Positions 44,518-56,114 of a DNA stretch of 64,000 nt are shown here, piece after piece. This stretch comes from Scolanthus callimorphus (lineage: Eukaryota > Cnidaria > Anthozoa > Actiniaria > Edwardsiidae), in contig CM066914.1 in assembly GCA_033964015.1 (NCBI GenBank), positions 31,665,492-31,729,491 on the forward strand, given 5' to 3'. Below the pieces are notes generated by a model that ran no database searches, was not told the origin of the DNA, and was given only the letters and a program-made list of their open reading frames with translations. Every line of letters begins with the position of its first letter. The stretch's first letter is position 1. A program made the translations under genes and the position numbers.

Positions 44518-46042
44518 CTAATTATTTATAAATATCGAAAGAGTTTTTCGGGTAGTTTGAATTGGAGCCGCGACAGTCGCCAAACTGAACACAATTTCAG
44601 CACAAATTTAGCGGTCTTTCGAGAGCAAACAAGCGATGTTACTTAGCGTAGATCACGTTAATTCCACTGAACTCTCGAAATGAACTTCTTGACATGCTCT
44701 CCAATAAGTAGAGTAGGCCTTTAGGTCATCTGGAAAAAATTTGAGTCTTTTTTGAAACCGTGAAAGAGATCGATGACCTGGTGTTTCCGCCACTTGACCA
44801 AATGTCACGTTGACCGAAGCACATCGCAAAACGGATTTCTCAGTCAAATGTCCGCTAAGAGAAGAAAATATTGCAGCCTAGAATGCTATTTCCTCTAAGT
44901 ACTGGCTAAAATGGCTTGTTGTTGGGAAAACTACTCTTATTTTACGTAGAAATCCAATGTTTTGACAAGAATCGGCAGTCAGGACCGCGACGAGCTGACC
45001 AGGCCGTGACAACTGTGCCTTTGTAATTACGTTACATGGACCCAAATGACGTAACTGACTGCGTCCCCTGTAACGCAAATTTGTTAATTTGTAACAACGA
45101 GGTTGCCGATTCTTGTTCGTTACATTTGATTTCTGCGTGGAATAAGGATTGTTTTGCCAACAACAAACCCTTTAAGCCAGTACTAAGAGGAAATATTGTT
45201 CTGGGACGCAATATTTTCTACTTTTGGCGGACATTTCACTGAGAAATCTGTCTTACGATGTGCTTCAGTCAACGTGACACTGTTTGGAATTTGGTCAAAT
45301 GGCGGCAACACAAGGTCATCGATCTCTTTCACGGCTTCAAAAAAGACTCAAATTTCTTCCAGATGACCTAAAGGCCTACTCTACTTATTGGATAGCATGC
45401 CAAGAAGTTCATTTCGAGAGTTCAGTGGAATTAACGTGATCTACGGTAAGTAATATCGCTTGTTTGCTCTCGAAAGACCGCTAAATTGGTGCTGAAATTG
45501 TGTTCAGTTTGGCGACTGTCGCGGCCTCCAATTCAAACTACCCGAAAAACTCTTTTGATATTTATAAATAAGGGGTATTACTCTTCACCGTTATATAATT
45601 ATTTATCTAGTTTTCCATGTAACCTTGGCGAAATAGCCCATCGAACTTGGGCCTTGTGAAACAAGGGGAAAAACGTAAAACATTAAAATATCTGTAAAAT
45701 ATTCTTTATTGTCTTACGATAATACAAAACAACTCCATATGTTCGAAATTATGTCTGCTTTTTGGTTCTGAAATTTGTTTGCCACCACGAGCTGGAAAAT
45801 TAGGTATTTTTAGTCTTTTTGTGGGAACGGTAAAATCACGCTCTAAAACCGGAAGTTGGGCAAATTTTCGATGTTCGTGCAATTTGACCAAAATAAAAAT
45901 CCGATGGATCTAAAACTTATATCATTCGAGGCTGTGACCAAAACCCTTTTGATGAGCCAATTTTGAGAGATTTGAAAAAAAAAATTATTTTGCAACCTTC
46001 AGGTGATCGTTAGTGCAAACCTCTCTTAACACTCTTAAAGCT

Positions 46043-46168
46043 ACCCTGGTTACCAGAGGCTCGAAGCTTCACTCGTTTACTGACGCTAAGCCAAGACGCC
46101 GCGATAGCGACCAGTAAATTATGCGTTTTGTAAAGGAGTGAAGCTTGGAGACACTGGTACCCAGGGTA
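46043..46168. mobile_element. Short MITE with 10-bp direct flanks
   Basis: Inverted ends ACCCTGGTTACCAG and CTGGTACCCAGGGT, with internal complementarity through AAGCTTCACTC, bound 126 bp. TCTTAAAGCT is repeated on both sides (46033-46042, 46169-46178). A 9-10 bp duplication would suit a Mutator-type origin, but this is only inference. It starts 13 bases after the TTAA of the large palindrome. Confidence 0.65.
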
Positions 46169-46178
46169 TCTTAAAGCT

Positions 46179-47690
46179 GCAATTTCAGGATTATGATTCT
46201 AACAAAATGTTGTCTTGAAACCATAAGCCGGACTTATGGATTTAAGACATGAAAATTATTATTACGAGAGTGCGGATTAAACTGATATTCTTTTATTTAT
46301 TTTAAGCATTATTAACTTAAATGGATTATTGAAACAAAAAAAGGAATTGAAATTAATAAAGTCACCGCAATCTTATTTTAATTTTTCTCTCAGTAATCTG
46401 ATTTCAAGTATATATGCACTTATAACTTTATTGGCACTTTCTAAACGTTTTACACTTCTAGTAGAGTGCCTGGCTTTGGAAATTTGCAGTTCATTGAGCT
46501 CTGTCCGAGATTGAGGCATACAGGAATTCGTTTTTCTGTAGAACAATCAAACACTGGAATTAACTGCCATATTTCCATATTAGACCGCTGGTGCTCCGTA
46601 TCGATCCGTAACACCAACAAATTGCCAGAAAAAGTATGTACCTGTTATTTTTAAGCGTGGGAATGCCCAATTGGTTGTTAATTAGGTCTCATTAGAGGCG
46701 CCAATGAGTTTGCCTATGTCTGGACGTGCTTTTAGCTTGTTTTAAATGTAGATTCGAAGGGGAGTCATTTAGGCCCCATCCACACAAATGGAATCTAGTG
46801 TTGGTCCATATCCGATATTGTTTAGCATTTCAAATTAATCTATAATATTGTGCCGAATTTCATAGTTTCATGCACCAACGATCTCTTGGTTAAATGTGGT
46901 GAAGTGAGCATCAAAGGCACTCTTTCTTCGTAAGCTTTTTGGCTAGGGGGTGTTGGGGGCATGCTATACCTGAGAGAATATTTTAAATCATGGTGTCTCT
47001 AAAGCGCCATTTCCTACTTTTGAGATAGGTGTGGGTGGGACCGTAGTAGTCTCGTTATGAAATAATATTCACGTTTAAAGAATAAAGGCCTTACAGATTA
47101 AAATCTCTCTTCAAAAAAGTCAATCCATGCAATTTGTCAAGCAGATGAAGTATAATAAACTCAACAGCCAGGCAACCATCAAATAAAACAAAACTGTTTA
47201 TTGACTCAAATGTAACACATGCCTACAATATATTTAACTATATTGGATAATAAGTAAGTGTTGGAGTTTTGAAGCTAGCTATTGCAACACTTTGATGGAG
47301 GTGAGATCCGTGGCACCCTCTTTTAGTTTTCAGTTGAGTATACATGTGTATATGTCAGATCCCAGGTTGACCATCCTGTTAAGATCTTATAAGATCATGA
47401 ATGATCTTGCAAGATTTTTGCAAGAGTTGGCAAGTTCATGCATGATCATGCAAGATCTTGCCAATATCTTACTTGGTTCAGAATCTTACGACGATCTTGC
47501 ATGAACTTGAAATGTCTTGCAAGAACTTATAAGATCTTACAATCTTGCATGATCTTGCATGATCATGTAAGATCATGGTGAGTTGTTCAATGTGGGATCC
47601 AGCAATCTTGGATAATATCCGCAATCGGTTCTAAAGTATCGATGAACTTTTTATTGCAACTTTGTTCCCTTTGCCAAAAATAAATATATG
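46179..47690. other. Non-coding region with a GATC-word cluster
   Basis: No gene recognised. Between about 47383 and 47580 the sequence is packed with overlapping AAGATCTTGCAAGATCATG words on both strands, far denser than elsewhere in the window. The frame at 47292-47504 is a product of these words. Confidence 0.5.
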
Positions 47691-47837
47691 TTATTTACCG
47701 GCTGGGAGGTCCGTATAGGGAAAAACTGTGACCGAGGTCTGGAAAATGTTGACCGAGGCCGGAGGCCGAGATCAACATTTTCCAGGCCGAGGTCACAGTT
47801 TTTGCTTATACGGACCGACCTAAAGCTGGTAAATAAC
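47691..47837. mobile_element. Palindromic MITE, 147 bp
   Basis: TTATTTACCGGCT pairs with AGCTGGTAAATAA at the ends. Inside, GGTCCGTATA, AAAACTGTGACC and GGAAAATGTTGA pair with their complements around the centre CCGAGGCCGGAGGCCGAG. The design resembles the hairpin at 44405-44517 (TTTACC near an end, C/G-rich centre), but the sequence differs. Confidence 0.8.
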
Positions 47838-48019
47838 TTATTTATTTTTTTCCAACTCTAAAATTTGATTTTTTCGATGGAAACAAGCGCGCGCAAATGG
47901 TTACTGTGACCTAGGTCAGAGATAGGAAAATATTACCCCCGCGCGCGCGCTCTAAGAACCAATCAGAATGCAGAATTCGTTACCGTGCCCTCTAGGAAAA
48001 AAATAAAATGGAACATGGA

Positions 48020-50110
48020 CTAAAAAAAGATATCTATCTGCTTTAAAGGTAAAAGTATCTGATTGTCACCTTGCTTCTTTCTATATCCATGTAATACCTG
48101 GCAAGGGTATGGAAGGTTGGAAATAGGGTATGCTGCTCCTTTCAAGATCTGTTTCCTTGATATGATATGGTTTGTCTTTGACATGTGCATAAATAACCAA
48201 GTGGCAAGCTTTTCACAGCTTTGTTGAGGATGTCCAGAGAAAGTTTTCCCTTTGAGATATAGTATTTTAAAATGTACTTGATTTCGTATGCAAGGATGCC
48301 CTCCAAAAAAAACATGCATTATATCTTGTGGCAACTGCAAACACACATCAAAGAAGGGCCAGCTCATTACCTCACTTCTGCGGTTAATTCCATAATACTT
48401 CGAATAAAACTTGGCTAGCTTGCTCGATTAATGCCACACACTGCTCATGTGCGTCCTTCTCTCTTAGTGTCTTCCATGAACTGATCCTGCATTGATTCAT
48501 AGGTAGCCATACACACCCTACATTTTCTATGTACTCCTCCCACTCCTTCTTTGTACCCACCAACCAGCTGACTCGCTGGTGTATCTGCCAAAAAGGCCAG
48601 TGCTGCACCTCGCAAATGCATTACACCCCCTGGTAGGGAAAGCGGGTATCCTTTCTCTCTGCCTAGAAGTCTGAGCTCTTCACTTAATGGTTTCAAGATC
48701 TTGTCAATGCCATATGTCTTAATCAGTTCTGTTTTACAGATTGCCAGCAAGTTTATTGACTTTAGCTTGGATCTGTATTCAGGTTTAATATTTGCAATCT
48801 GGTAATAAAAGAAACGTAACTTGTGTACTGTGTTTGTCATTGGATTGTTCAGGTTCACATCATCAAATGTTGCATCGCAAGCAAACATTCCATGTTCCAT
48901 TTATACCAGGCTTCCATCACAAAAGTCATAGTATATATCAAGGTGATTGCATGTTTCATGTTGATTCAGTACCATATTCAGAGTTTTGGTGAAGACAATA
49001 ACATCTGAAGTGATTGAATAAGTGGTACATAATAAAATGTGTCTTCCACATGAACAACTCTCTTCTTCTTAGCAACTTTTTTTAGGACTTTGTGTGTACC
49101 TAAGATGTATTTCTTTGGCTCCTGTAAATAAGAAATTAATAATATTAAAATATCCTCAACAGAACAACAACAAATAACAATAGAAGTACTGTAGCAATAA
49201 CAATGCTGCAAGTGGCAGGAATACAATGGACGATTTCAGCTATGATCGTGCACGCTCTTTTCTATTCAGAAATGCAAAGCCATGTCCCACAAACCAGAAT
49301 GCAGTGCATGCTTTTTAAACACTTTGTATGGCAAACGTCACAGTTACCAACATGCAGCGCGCTCGTGTGTTATAGCTGACAATCGTCCATTGGGTGACTC
49401 CCCATCTTAGCTTGAAGGGAAGGGAACTTTCCAATAAAACATTGTCTGATTGAATACCCAGGGGGTACATGGACTATACAGGTATGTGCCGCTGTACAGG
49501 TTAGGATTTTTAAGCCTTTTGACTCTGGAACAGGTACACAATTTCGCAATAACATTGCATTTACTCTTGAACAGGGTAATCTTTTTTGTGGTTTCCTTTA
49601 CAGAACATTGAAACTGGGTATCATTTTTAAAATACTGTCTAGAACGGGGTCACAAAATAAGTGTGTGTTTACTCTGGAACAGGGTCAGGTTCTCAGAAAC
49701 TCAGCAGCACACTCCTACCCAAATCTAGATTGAGTACCCTGCCCGGGTTGAATACCAATGCGGAAAGAAGGCTTTAGTCACAAGAAAAAATGGGAAATTA
49801 CCACAAATGCTATAGCCAGATCTGCTTCAGTTACATTTGTTGCATTTGAACAAAGACGATCTTGCACCAACATATCTTCAGATAATCCAGGGTAACCAGG
49901 AATATCATCGGCATGGATACCTGCATGTTCCAAGCAGTTATCTAACTTCCTTTTAAGAGTTTTGATTGAACAACTAAGAAACTCATTTGTTGTACTTGTA
50001 ATCTGTTGTACACAATGTTGAGTAAGCCTGTTTTGGCCCTTTATTTTAATAAGAAATTTTTTAGCTATTTCCTCTTCTTGTGGGTCATCAGGCAGGTCAT
50101 TGATATGCAA
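48020..50110 (-). pseudogene. Decayed transposase-like gene (TNP2/CACTA-like)
   Basis: On the minus strand, 49778-50110 gives a leucine/charged N-terminal part. After an acceptor (TTATTTACAG at about 49130-49121) a second block has EPKKYILGTHKVLKK and DTFYYVPLIQSLQMLL. The core follows in broken frames at 48950-48445 (YDFCDGS; HKLRFFYYQIANIKPEYRSK; LPLSLPGG; CRVCMATYESMQDQF), 48470-48384 and 48367-48020 (LPQDIMHVFFGG). This order (DFCDG, YRSK, CxxCMAT, D-MH motif) recalls TNP2-type transposases of CACTA/EnSpm elements and their animal relatives. There are at least one in-frame stop (near 48901) and one shift (near 48465). The family call rests on motif memory, not on a search. Confidence 0.5.
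49395..49755 (+). repeat. Irregular GAACAGGGT word repeat
   Basis: Variants of CTCTGGAACAGGGT recur at 49522, 49566, 49637 and 49671. The region begins with a CCCAGGGGGTACATGGAC block and a GGTATGTGCCGCTGTACAGG block. The same vocabulary (TAGAACGGGGT, GCGGCACATACCCGCC) occurs at 61190-61625, so both are copies of one degenerate repeat family. No coding function. Confidence 0.6.
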
Positions 50111-50555
50111 TGACTGTTGAGAACCATCATTTGTGCTGATTCAGTATCACAGCTACTGTAGATATCATCCAGTTGGCTTTGTTCAGAAGCATCAGCACTC
50201 TGCTGTTCCAGGAAGTCACTTGAGAAGTTACTTTGACTTTCTGTTCAGAGATAGGAAAAACATTGACATTAAAATGTTTGCTTGCATTGCTTGCCTTACT
50301 TAACATTGATCTTGCTCAAGCTTATGATCAGGGGCATGTACGTAGTTATGGGCCTGCAATATTTTTTATGAAAATTAGAGAAAATATTATGTGGGAATAA
50401 AACTTTGAAACTTCACATCCTTCTACATGTCTTATTTTGAATTGTGCCAGCAACGTTTAAAACCCAAGATATGCCCCTGGGTCAAGCAGATGTGTTGCTC
50501 AGTAAACTTATAGAGGAGTATAACAGCAAGGTCGATTCATCCAGGGACTCTGTTC

Positions 50556-50977
50556 AAATAGTACACCATTTTCATCTCCGGATTCGCCACTCATTGTCTC
50601 TGCGCGCTTAAGTTATGGGAAGCCCGATTTTGCGGAGGCAATGAGCGGCTAAGCCGGACAGGAGAACTTGCCGGCAGTGCATGAGCTACGTCGCCGAGGG
50701 GAGGTGGGTGGGCCGAAAATCCTGCCTGACTTACCGGCGGTTTGCGTAGACTTGTGAAACTGCGAAGGAACCGATTTTCCAGGCCTTTAAATATGCTGGT
50801 ACGCTGACGTGGCCTAGATATGGTCCGCAGGAATGTCCCTAGAGAGTATTGTAACTAATGCTTGGCGCGCGGCGTTATTTCGTGGCGGATTCTTTGATGA
50901 AAATAGTACACCATTTTCATCTCCGGATTCGCCACTCATTGTCTCTGCGCGCTTAAGTTATGGGAAGCCCGATTTTG
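50556..50977 (-). repeat. B2, A2 and B1 split direct repeats (3' end)
   Basis: B2 is 50556-50632 and B1 is 50901-50977, both running from AAATAGTACACC to AAGCCCGATTTTG. A2 is 50713-50905 and matches A1. B1 and A2 overlap by five bases (AAATA), the likely recombination core. The segment 50633-50712 is unique. Confidence 0.92.
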
Positions 50978-51121
50978 GCTACGGCATGTCCCATCTTACA
51001 CCTGCCCTTACGTAGCTACAAGTCCTTAAATGAAAACGATAATAAATATTTTAAGCGTATTCTACACTCTTGTCTCTATGTCTCCCCGAAACTCAGAAAA
51101 ACCTTCTTTAAAAGTGACATA

Positions 51122-52468
51122 CTATGGAAACGCGGGCGACAAGTCTCTAAGGTCATTGTTATTGGCGTACGCTGTGGCCAACTGGATAGCGGAAGCCTGG
51201 TTACCTGGGCTAGCGGATGTACTGCTCGCGAGGGTGGCTGCTACTTTCTCAGAGCGCATCACTTTTCCGGTCTGGGAGTAGTATTGCATCGTGGAAATAG
51301 AATTCCAACCCACGTGTCTTGCTACATCCTCTGGGTCAACGCCCAACAACGAGAGAGTGATAGCGCACCCGCTACGGAAGCTGTGCATGGTTTCGCCACT
51401 AAGAATGTTTGCCTTCTGCATGTGGGTTTTTAATCGGTTTGCGACTGCGGTGCCGATGAAAGGACTTCCGGAGACGTCCTTTGCGCCGCTTGTAACTCTG
51501 AACAGATACCCCTCCCGCAGGTTGATCTTCATAAGGTCACACAACTTAACATATAGAGTTAGGTTGGCTACAGGGCAGATAACGGGGTTCAGGCATTTTG
51601 TAATAGGAAATTGATTAACGTCTCCTCCACCTCTAAGGGACTTCCCAAATGTGTGGCGAAACCAAATAACAGAACCATCTTGCGAGGAGAGAAGCTCCTT
51701 TGTATAGACCCTTCCTAAGTCGGAAGCGCGGTCGCCTGCGAAAAAGTCCACGCAAAAGAACGCCAAGTCTCTAGCGTACAAAAACCTCTGGATGGGAGTG
51801 ATATCCTTAGCAAGTACAAGGTTTCTGAGGTAGCTGCACAGCTTGGTCAATTTGTCAAAGAACATTGGAGTAGCCTGTTTGGGTATAACACGAGCCTCAG
51901 CCTGTTCTTCGCTAACTAGTTTGAGATATTGCTTAACCCGATGGTGAGCAGCGGGATTGCCCACACCGAGAAGCTCATTCCACTCCCCACTTCGCCCGGC
52001 CTCGTGGAAAATAGTGCGCAGTTTCCCTATGAAGTTATCCACCGTTTTCGCGGCGAGCCTTTTGGGACAATTGCATGAAGTCGTCTTAGTGGAGCCAAAA
52101 TGCTTACACGTAGGCCTATGGACCTTGGTCCGACCACTTTTGTCTTTCCAGGCGAGGAATCTGGTAATATCGTGGGGTGAGGCTGACATTACAGTTTTAG
52201 GTGTGGGGAGGGAGTAGAGAAAGTCTTCAAGTTCCTCTGCTAAACTGGACTTTTGTTTCTCGTAAGGTTTGTTGACTCTACGTGACGCTAAGGATTCCAA
52301 ACGTGCGTCCACGGAGCTGAGATCTATTTTTACCTTTCGCGCGGCGGCTACGAGTGCCTCACGACGGTAACCACATTGCTGACAAAAATTAAAGGTCTTG
52401 TCATTAGGGTATGCACATTGAGGGCAACGTACGGCAGCAACCCAAATCCTAGGGACTTCGGGGAGAAT
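51122..52468 (-). CDS. Tyrosine recombinase (Ngaro element)
   Basis: The predicted exon begins after an acceptor (TTCCCTTTAG, minus strand, ending at 52469). It opens with a zinc-ribbon CPQC...CQQC (about 52435-52380), then a helical SAM-like region. The catalytic domain has Arg in GDRASDLGR (about 51708), HSFR (His 51383-51385, Arg 51374-51376), His in RHVGW (51314-51316) and the nucleophile Tyr in MQYYSQ (51278-51283). All five signature residues of the tyrosine recombinase family are present. It would integrate the circular DNA in the nucleus. The frame is also open from a GTG at 52312, but the upstream ribbon makes the longer exon preferable. The stop is at 51122-51124. Confidence 0.9.
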   Translation of the reverse strand: MLPEVPRIWVAAVRCPQCAYPNDKTFNFCQQCGYRREALVAAARKVKIDLSSVDARLESLASRRVNKPYEKQKSSLAEELEDFLYSLPTPKTVMSASPHDITRFLAWKDKSGRTKVHRPTCKHFGSTKTTSCNCPKRLAAKTVDNFIGKLRTIFHEAGRSGEWNELLGVGNPAAHHRVKQYLKLVSEEQAEARVIPKQATPMFFDKLTKLCSYLRNLVLAKDITPIQRFLYARDLAFFCVDFFAGDRASDLGRVYTKELLSSQDGSVIWFRHTFGKSLRGGGDVNQFPITKCLNPVICPVANLTLYVKLCDLMKINLREGYLFRVTSGAKDVSGSPFIGTAVANRLKTHMQKANILSGETMHSFRSGCAITLSLLGVDPEDVARHVGWNSISTMQYYSQTGKVMRSEKVAATLASSTSASPGNQASAIQLATAYANNNDLRDLSPAFP

Positions 52469-52691
52469 CTAAAGGGAACACAAAAGAGGGGTGGAAATGT
52501 GAAAAACTTAGGAAGTATAAAAGATTGGGAACTGACATAAAAAATCTCGATAAGGGTGGGTCCTAAAATGGGACAAAAAATAATGACAGAAACTATGGTG
52601 TTTTAATGAGTATACATGAGAACGTTACCGGTTTCGGTACTAAGAGATCTGCACACTAAAAGTCAGTTAATAGTTTAGGGCTTAGAAGGGG

Positions 52692-54853
52692 CTATGGCAC
52701 AATTCTAAAGACCCATAGGTCCCACTGGAGTGGGCGAGGCTCCCATGCAGAGACGGTAGACCTTGATGGGAACAGTAGGGTCTTTGTACAACCACGAGAA
52801 CCCAACTTGAATGAGGCCGACGCTGACTGTTGGAGCAGTGGCCACCAGTAACTTCTGGGGCATAGATCCGGGACTACAATAGTATAAGGGCATCCTTGTC
52901 TGGAAAGGTGCTTGATTAAGGGGCCAACAAGAACAAAAGGCGGAAAGACATATGCATTTTCGCTGCTGTGGAGTTCCTGGGAAAAAACGTTTGTTCCTTG
53001 CGCTTGGGCACAGGGAAACCGGGAGAAGAAACGCAAAGGGCGTCCCGAGAGGGCGTGCCTCACATTGTCGGGTAATGCCATCAGATCGATTGAGTGTGGC
53101 CCAAACGCAGTATCCACACGTTTCCAAGCATGTTCACTGAGCGCGCAATCGAGGTCGCACATAACACGCGACGAATTATCTGCTGGATTCTCTTTTGAGG
53201 GTACATAGTAAAGACTGAGGAGAATGTTTCTCTTAAACGCAAACTGGAAGATACGTTTCATTACACTGGATATTTCTGGCGATTTCGAGACTTGTTTGTC
53301 CCAGCAAGCTAGCAGCACTTTGTTGTCAACAAACGCATCGACCCTCGTATTAGAGTGCGTGTCTAGTAGGTTCTCCAGGGTACGTAAGAGTCCCAGAGAC
53401 TCCTTTGCAGCGATGGGAAGTTTTCGCTCGCTTGTGTCCCAATAACCCCGAGTCTCGAGTGGCGCTTTTCCAGGCTCCTCTAGGCGTCCTCCCCAACCTG
53501 TATTGGACGCATCAGAAAAGGTGCGTACCTGGAGATGAAATTCCTGTTTCCACGCTAGGAATCCATCCCACGTGTCTAAGAATTTCCAATAGGAGACCTC
53601 CTTACGCAGAGTAGTGGAGAGCTTCACCTGAAGGTGACCCTTCCCCGAGGCTTTGGTGATAGCTTGGAACACGCAGTTGGTGTATAATTTTGCCGCCGGC
53701 ACAAGTAGAGAAAATGACGTGGTTTTCCCCGCAAATTTTTGCAAGTTTTTCACAGATACACTGTTTTTCTCCAAGATTGATTCTCTAAGTGTGGCGAACT
53801 TTGTTCGCTTGTCCTGTGGGAGGATGAAAGCCTGTTTAACAGAATCACACAGGTACCCCAAAAAGCGGACAGATGTATTGGGAGTTAGGACACTTTTTTT
53901 GAGACCGATAAAGTATCCCAAAGAGATTAAAACTGAGCATGCAATAAAAGCCGCCATATTTGCTAACTGGAAGTCGGAAAATTTGTTCGCGCATGCTCGG
54001 GGCAAACGCAGCTGACCGATGTGCCTGTCATCAATATACTGCGAGCATGGCACGCCATGTGATCTGATGAAGTGAGTTGCTGCCATGCCTACCGTATGAT
54101 ATATGAAGGCGCTGGCCTTCCAACCGAAGGGGAGTGTGACGTACGAAAAGTACCATCCACCCCATTCCAGTCCAAAAAACGTGGAGCTTGCCGGTTTGAG
54201 GTGGACATGGTCGTAGCCACTTTTATCATCGAACGTTGTTTGGAAGTGATTGGCGTCCACGTATCGCGGCAAATCCGTAATGTAATCAAGTGTGAAGGGG
54301 CAGTTTTTGATCCAAAGGTTCAAAAATCGTTCGTCATGACACATTCTAGGCTTATTTGGTTCGATAGTGATGGGGAGCACGAGATGTGGGGCTTCCACTT
54401 CTCCCACCTTGCCAATTACGTTCAATGAACCATTGCGAACTCTTTCCATGATAGTGTTGGTGATGAATTTCTCGAATGACCGGCAAGATTTGGAGTTCGG
54501 AAAAATTTTCCGGGGAGGTAGAGCGCTGTCATAGGATTCTCCTTGGAATATACCTTTAAACGGCTCAAAGTAATGGCAAATGTCCACGCCCTCAGAAATT
54601 ATGGGAAGAACAAAGCGCTGATAAGGGGAATCTTTCAAAATTGTGCGCCACTGCTCAAGGCAAGAGTTAAGGTTGCCCGCAAGGTAGTGATCGGGGTGGC
54701 GAAACTTGAGCATGTCAGGGGATGCAAATACCAAGCCTTGCGCCACAGTTTCCACAGACGGGACTGGTCCGGAGTGGGTAGTGGGATTGCCTTCCCTGTT
54801 GCACCACCGAACAGATCGGAGTTGTCGTTGTTGCACATAAGACTTACACAGCT
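52692..54853 (-). CDS. Reverse transcriptase-RNase H (Ngaro element)
   Basis: The frame opens at an acceptor (GTTTTTTCAG, minus strand, ending at 54854) and runs over 714 residues beyond the GTG at 54836. RT motifs typical of the DIRS/Ngaro group are visible: DKSGYDHVHLKP, FGWKASAFIYHTVG and the active site QYIDD (54027-54038). RNase H follows with FSDASNTGWGG (about 53495), KESLGLLRTLE and VDNKVLLACWD, then the group-typical C-terminal FGPHSIDLMA. No methyltransferase or hydrolase domain is apparent. No ATG suits the start, so translation probably continues from gag through a spliced junction (possible donor GGG/GTAATAG at 55438/55437, phase compatible), or by another mechanism. Confidence 0.9.
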
Positions 54854-55372
54854 CTGAAAAAACCTAAAACGGGGAGGACCTTAATGAGTGCAAGGTATGG
54901 TGAAAAACGACTAAGGGAAGGACCCCACCAACCAACTCCAGACCAGAAGCCCGTCCGAAGACACGGCATGGGGTGATAAAGATTACCCCTCTGGCCTACA
55001 GGAGGCTAGTGAAGTGTTATTATGGCATTATTATGCGTGAAAATAAAAAGTCGTGCCCATCTAGCTTAAATTGACTAACAGCGAAACCAAAGAGCCACAG
55101 GTTAGAAAAAACAACGAAACGCGGGTAATACAGTGAAATACAGGAAGACCCGTATGGTAAGAATATACGGTGATCATGACAACGTGTTAAACATGCTAAG
55201 GTGGGATAGGAAAGCGGGGAGCATGCGCATGGATAGAATATGTAGGATCTGTATCGGACACACGAGAGAGATTGAAGGAGAACAGCGATATAGACAACGG
55301 TTAAATTTTAATGATAGGAAATATGACTGGGGAATATACAAGTATAAATACAATATATGGTTACCCCCAGGG

Positions 55373-55942
55373 CTAATACGGATACGCGCCACGGCCTCCG
55401 CGCCCTCTTCTAAATCCCCTGTACTGACGTCTATTACCCCAAGGCTGTTGTCTGCGAAACGGGCAGAATCGGACTACGTGCAGTACACTACCGCACCCGA
55501 AGCAACCTTGATCAGAGCTCATTAACGGTGGAGGCCTGTAGGCGGCAGATGTTTGGACAGGATGAGAGGGCGTGGTCATCTGTGGGGTCTTTTCTCCAGA
55601 TTTCCCTACTTTTTTCCATTTATCTGTGATGGTGGCCACCTTGCTATCCTCAGTAGATCCTACGAGCTTCTGGAGAAGGGTCCTCACGTTTCCATCGTTA
55701 AGGTGCTCTCTGAGCGCACGAAGGCATGATTCGTAATACTGTGCGTCCTTGTGACCACCAAATTTGGCGGCGTCAACAAGAATTTCGAGAGACGATAGGG
55801 CGAGATGGGGGTCAAAAGATTCAGGCGCCCTTGCGACGGCTTTGCGCACATTCCTGAGCGCCTGTTCTACGTCACCATCAGCTTTGGCTTTAGTTAGGGA
55901 CTCAATCTTCTTATTAAGGCTGGCTAACTTTTGTTCCACTGT
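55373..55942 (-). CDS. Ngaro Gag, exon 2 with CCHC knuckle
   Basis: Begins after the acceptor ATATACCTTTCAG (ending 55943) in phase 0 with exon 1. A helical start (EQKLASLNKKIESLTKAK) is followed by an Ala/Leu-rich domain. The knuckle CFGCGSVLHVVRFC is a perfect C-x2-C-x4-H-x4-C. An Arg/Gly-rich tail (RGFRRGRGGRGAYPY) ends at a TAG. If the internal donor at 55438 is used, the RG tail is skipped and Gag fuses to RT; otherwise Gag ends here. It would package element RNA. Confidence 0.8.
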   Translation of the reverse strand, partial: TVEQKLASLNKKIESLTKAKADGDVEQALRNVRKAVARAPESFDPHLALSSLEILVDAAKFGGHKDAQYYESCLRALREHLNDGNVRTLLQKLVGSTEDSKVATITDKWKKVGKSGEKTPQMTTPSHPVQTSAAYRPPPLMSSDQGCFGCGSVLHVVRFCPFRRQQPWGNRRQYRGFRRGRGGRGAYPY

Positions 55943-56114
55943 CTGAAAGGTATATAATTGAAAGGTGACTTAGTAATGACTCAGCACATAAGTAATATAC
56001 GTTGCTCTGCTGACAAGACAAAGCAACCAGGCTACGTAAGAAACAACAACGTGACTATGGAATACGCAACAATACGGGAAAACGCACACCCAGGCTGCAG
56101 AAGACTGAGCCTTT

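Larger units (their letters stand above)
42931..46025. mobile_element. 3.1 kb palindromic element flanked by TTAA
   Basis: The ends GAGGGCTTTGCACTAACG and CGTTAGTGCAAACCTCTC are inverted and flanked by TTAA (42927-42930, 46026-46029). The two halves remain complementary almost to a centre near 45045 (for example 43060-43200 against 45706-45860, and 44620-44830 against 45260-45440). The left arm carries about 1.1 kb of extra DNA (43387-44517) absent from the right arm. The matching frames at 43064 and 45706 are mirror images and encode nothing recognisable. TTAA flanks recall piggyBac targets, but the ends do not resemble canonical piggyBac termini, so the class is open. Confidence 0.7.

Noticed and set aside
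43064..45891. Two similar 60-70 residue frames (43064-43273 plus, 45706-45891 minus)
   Set aside because: They are mirror images in the arms of a palindromic element; similarity reflects the inverted repeat, and no domain is recognisable.
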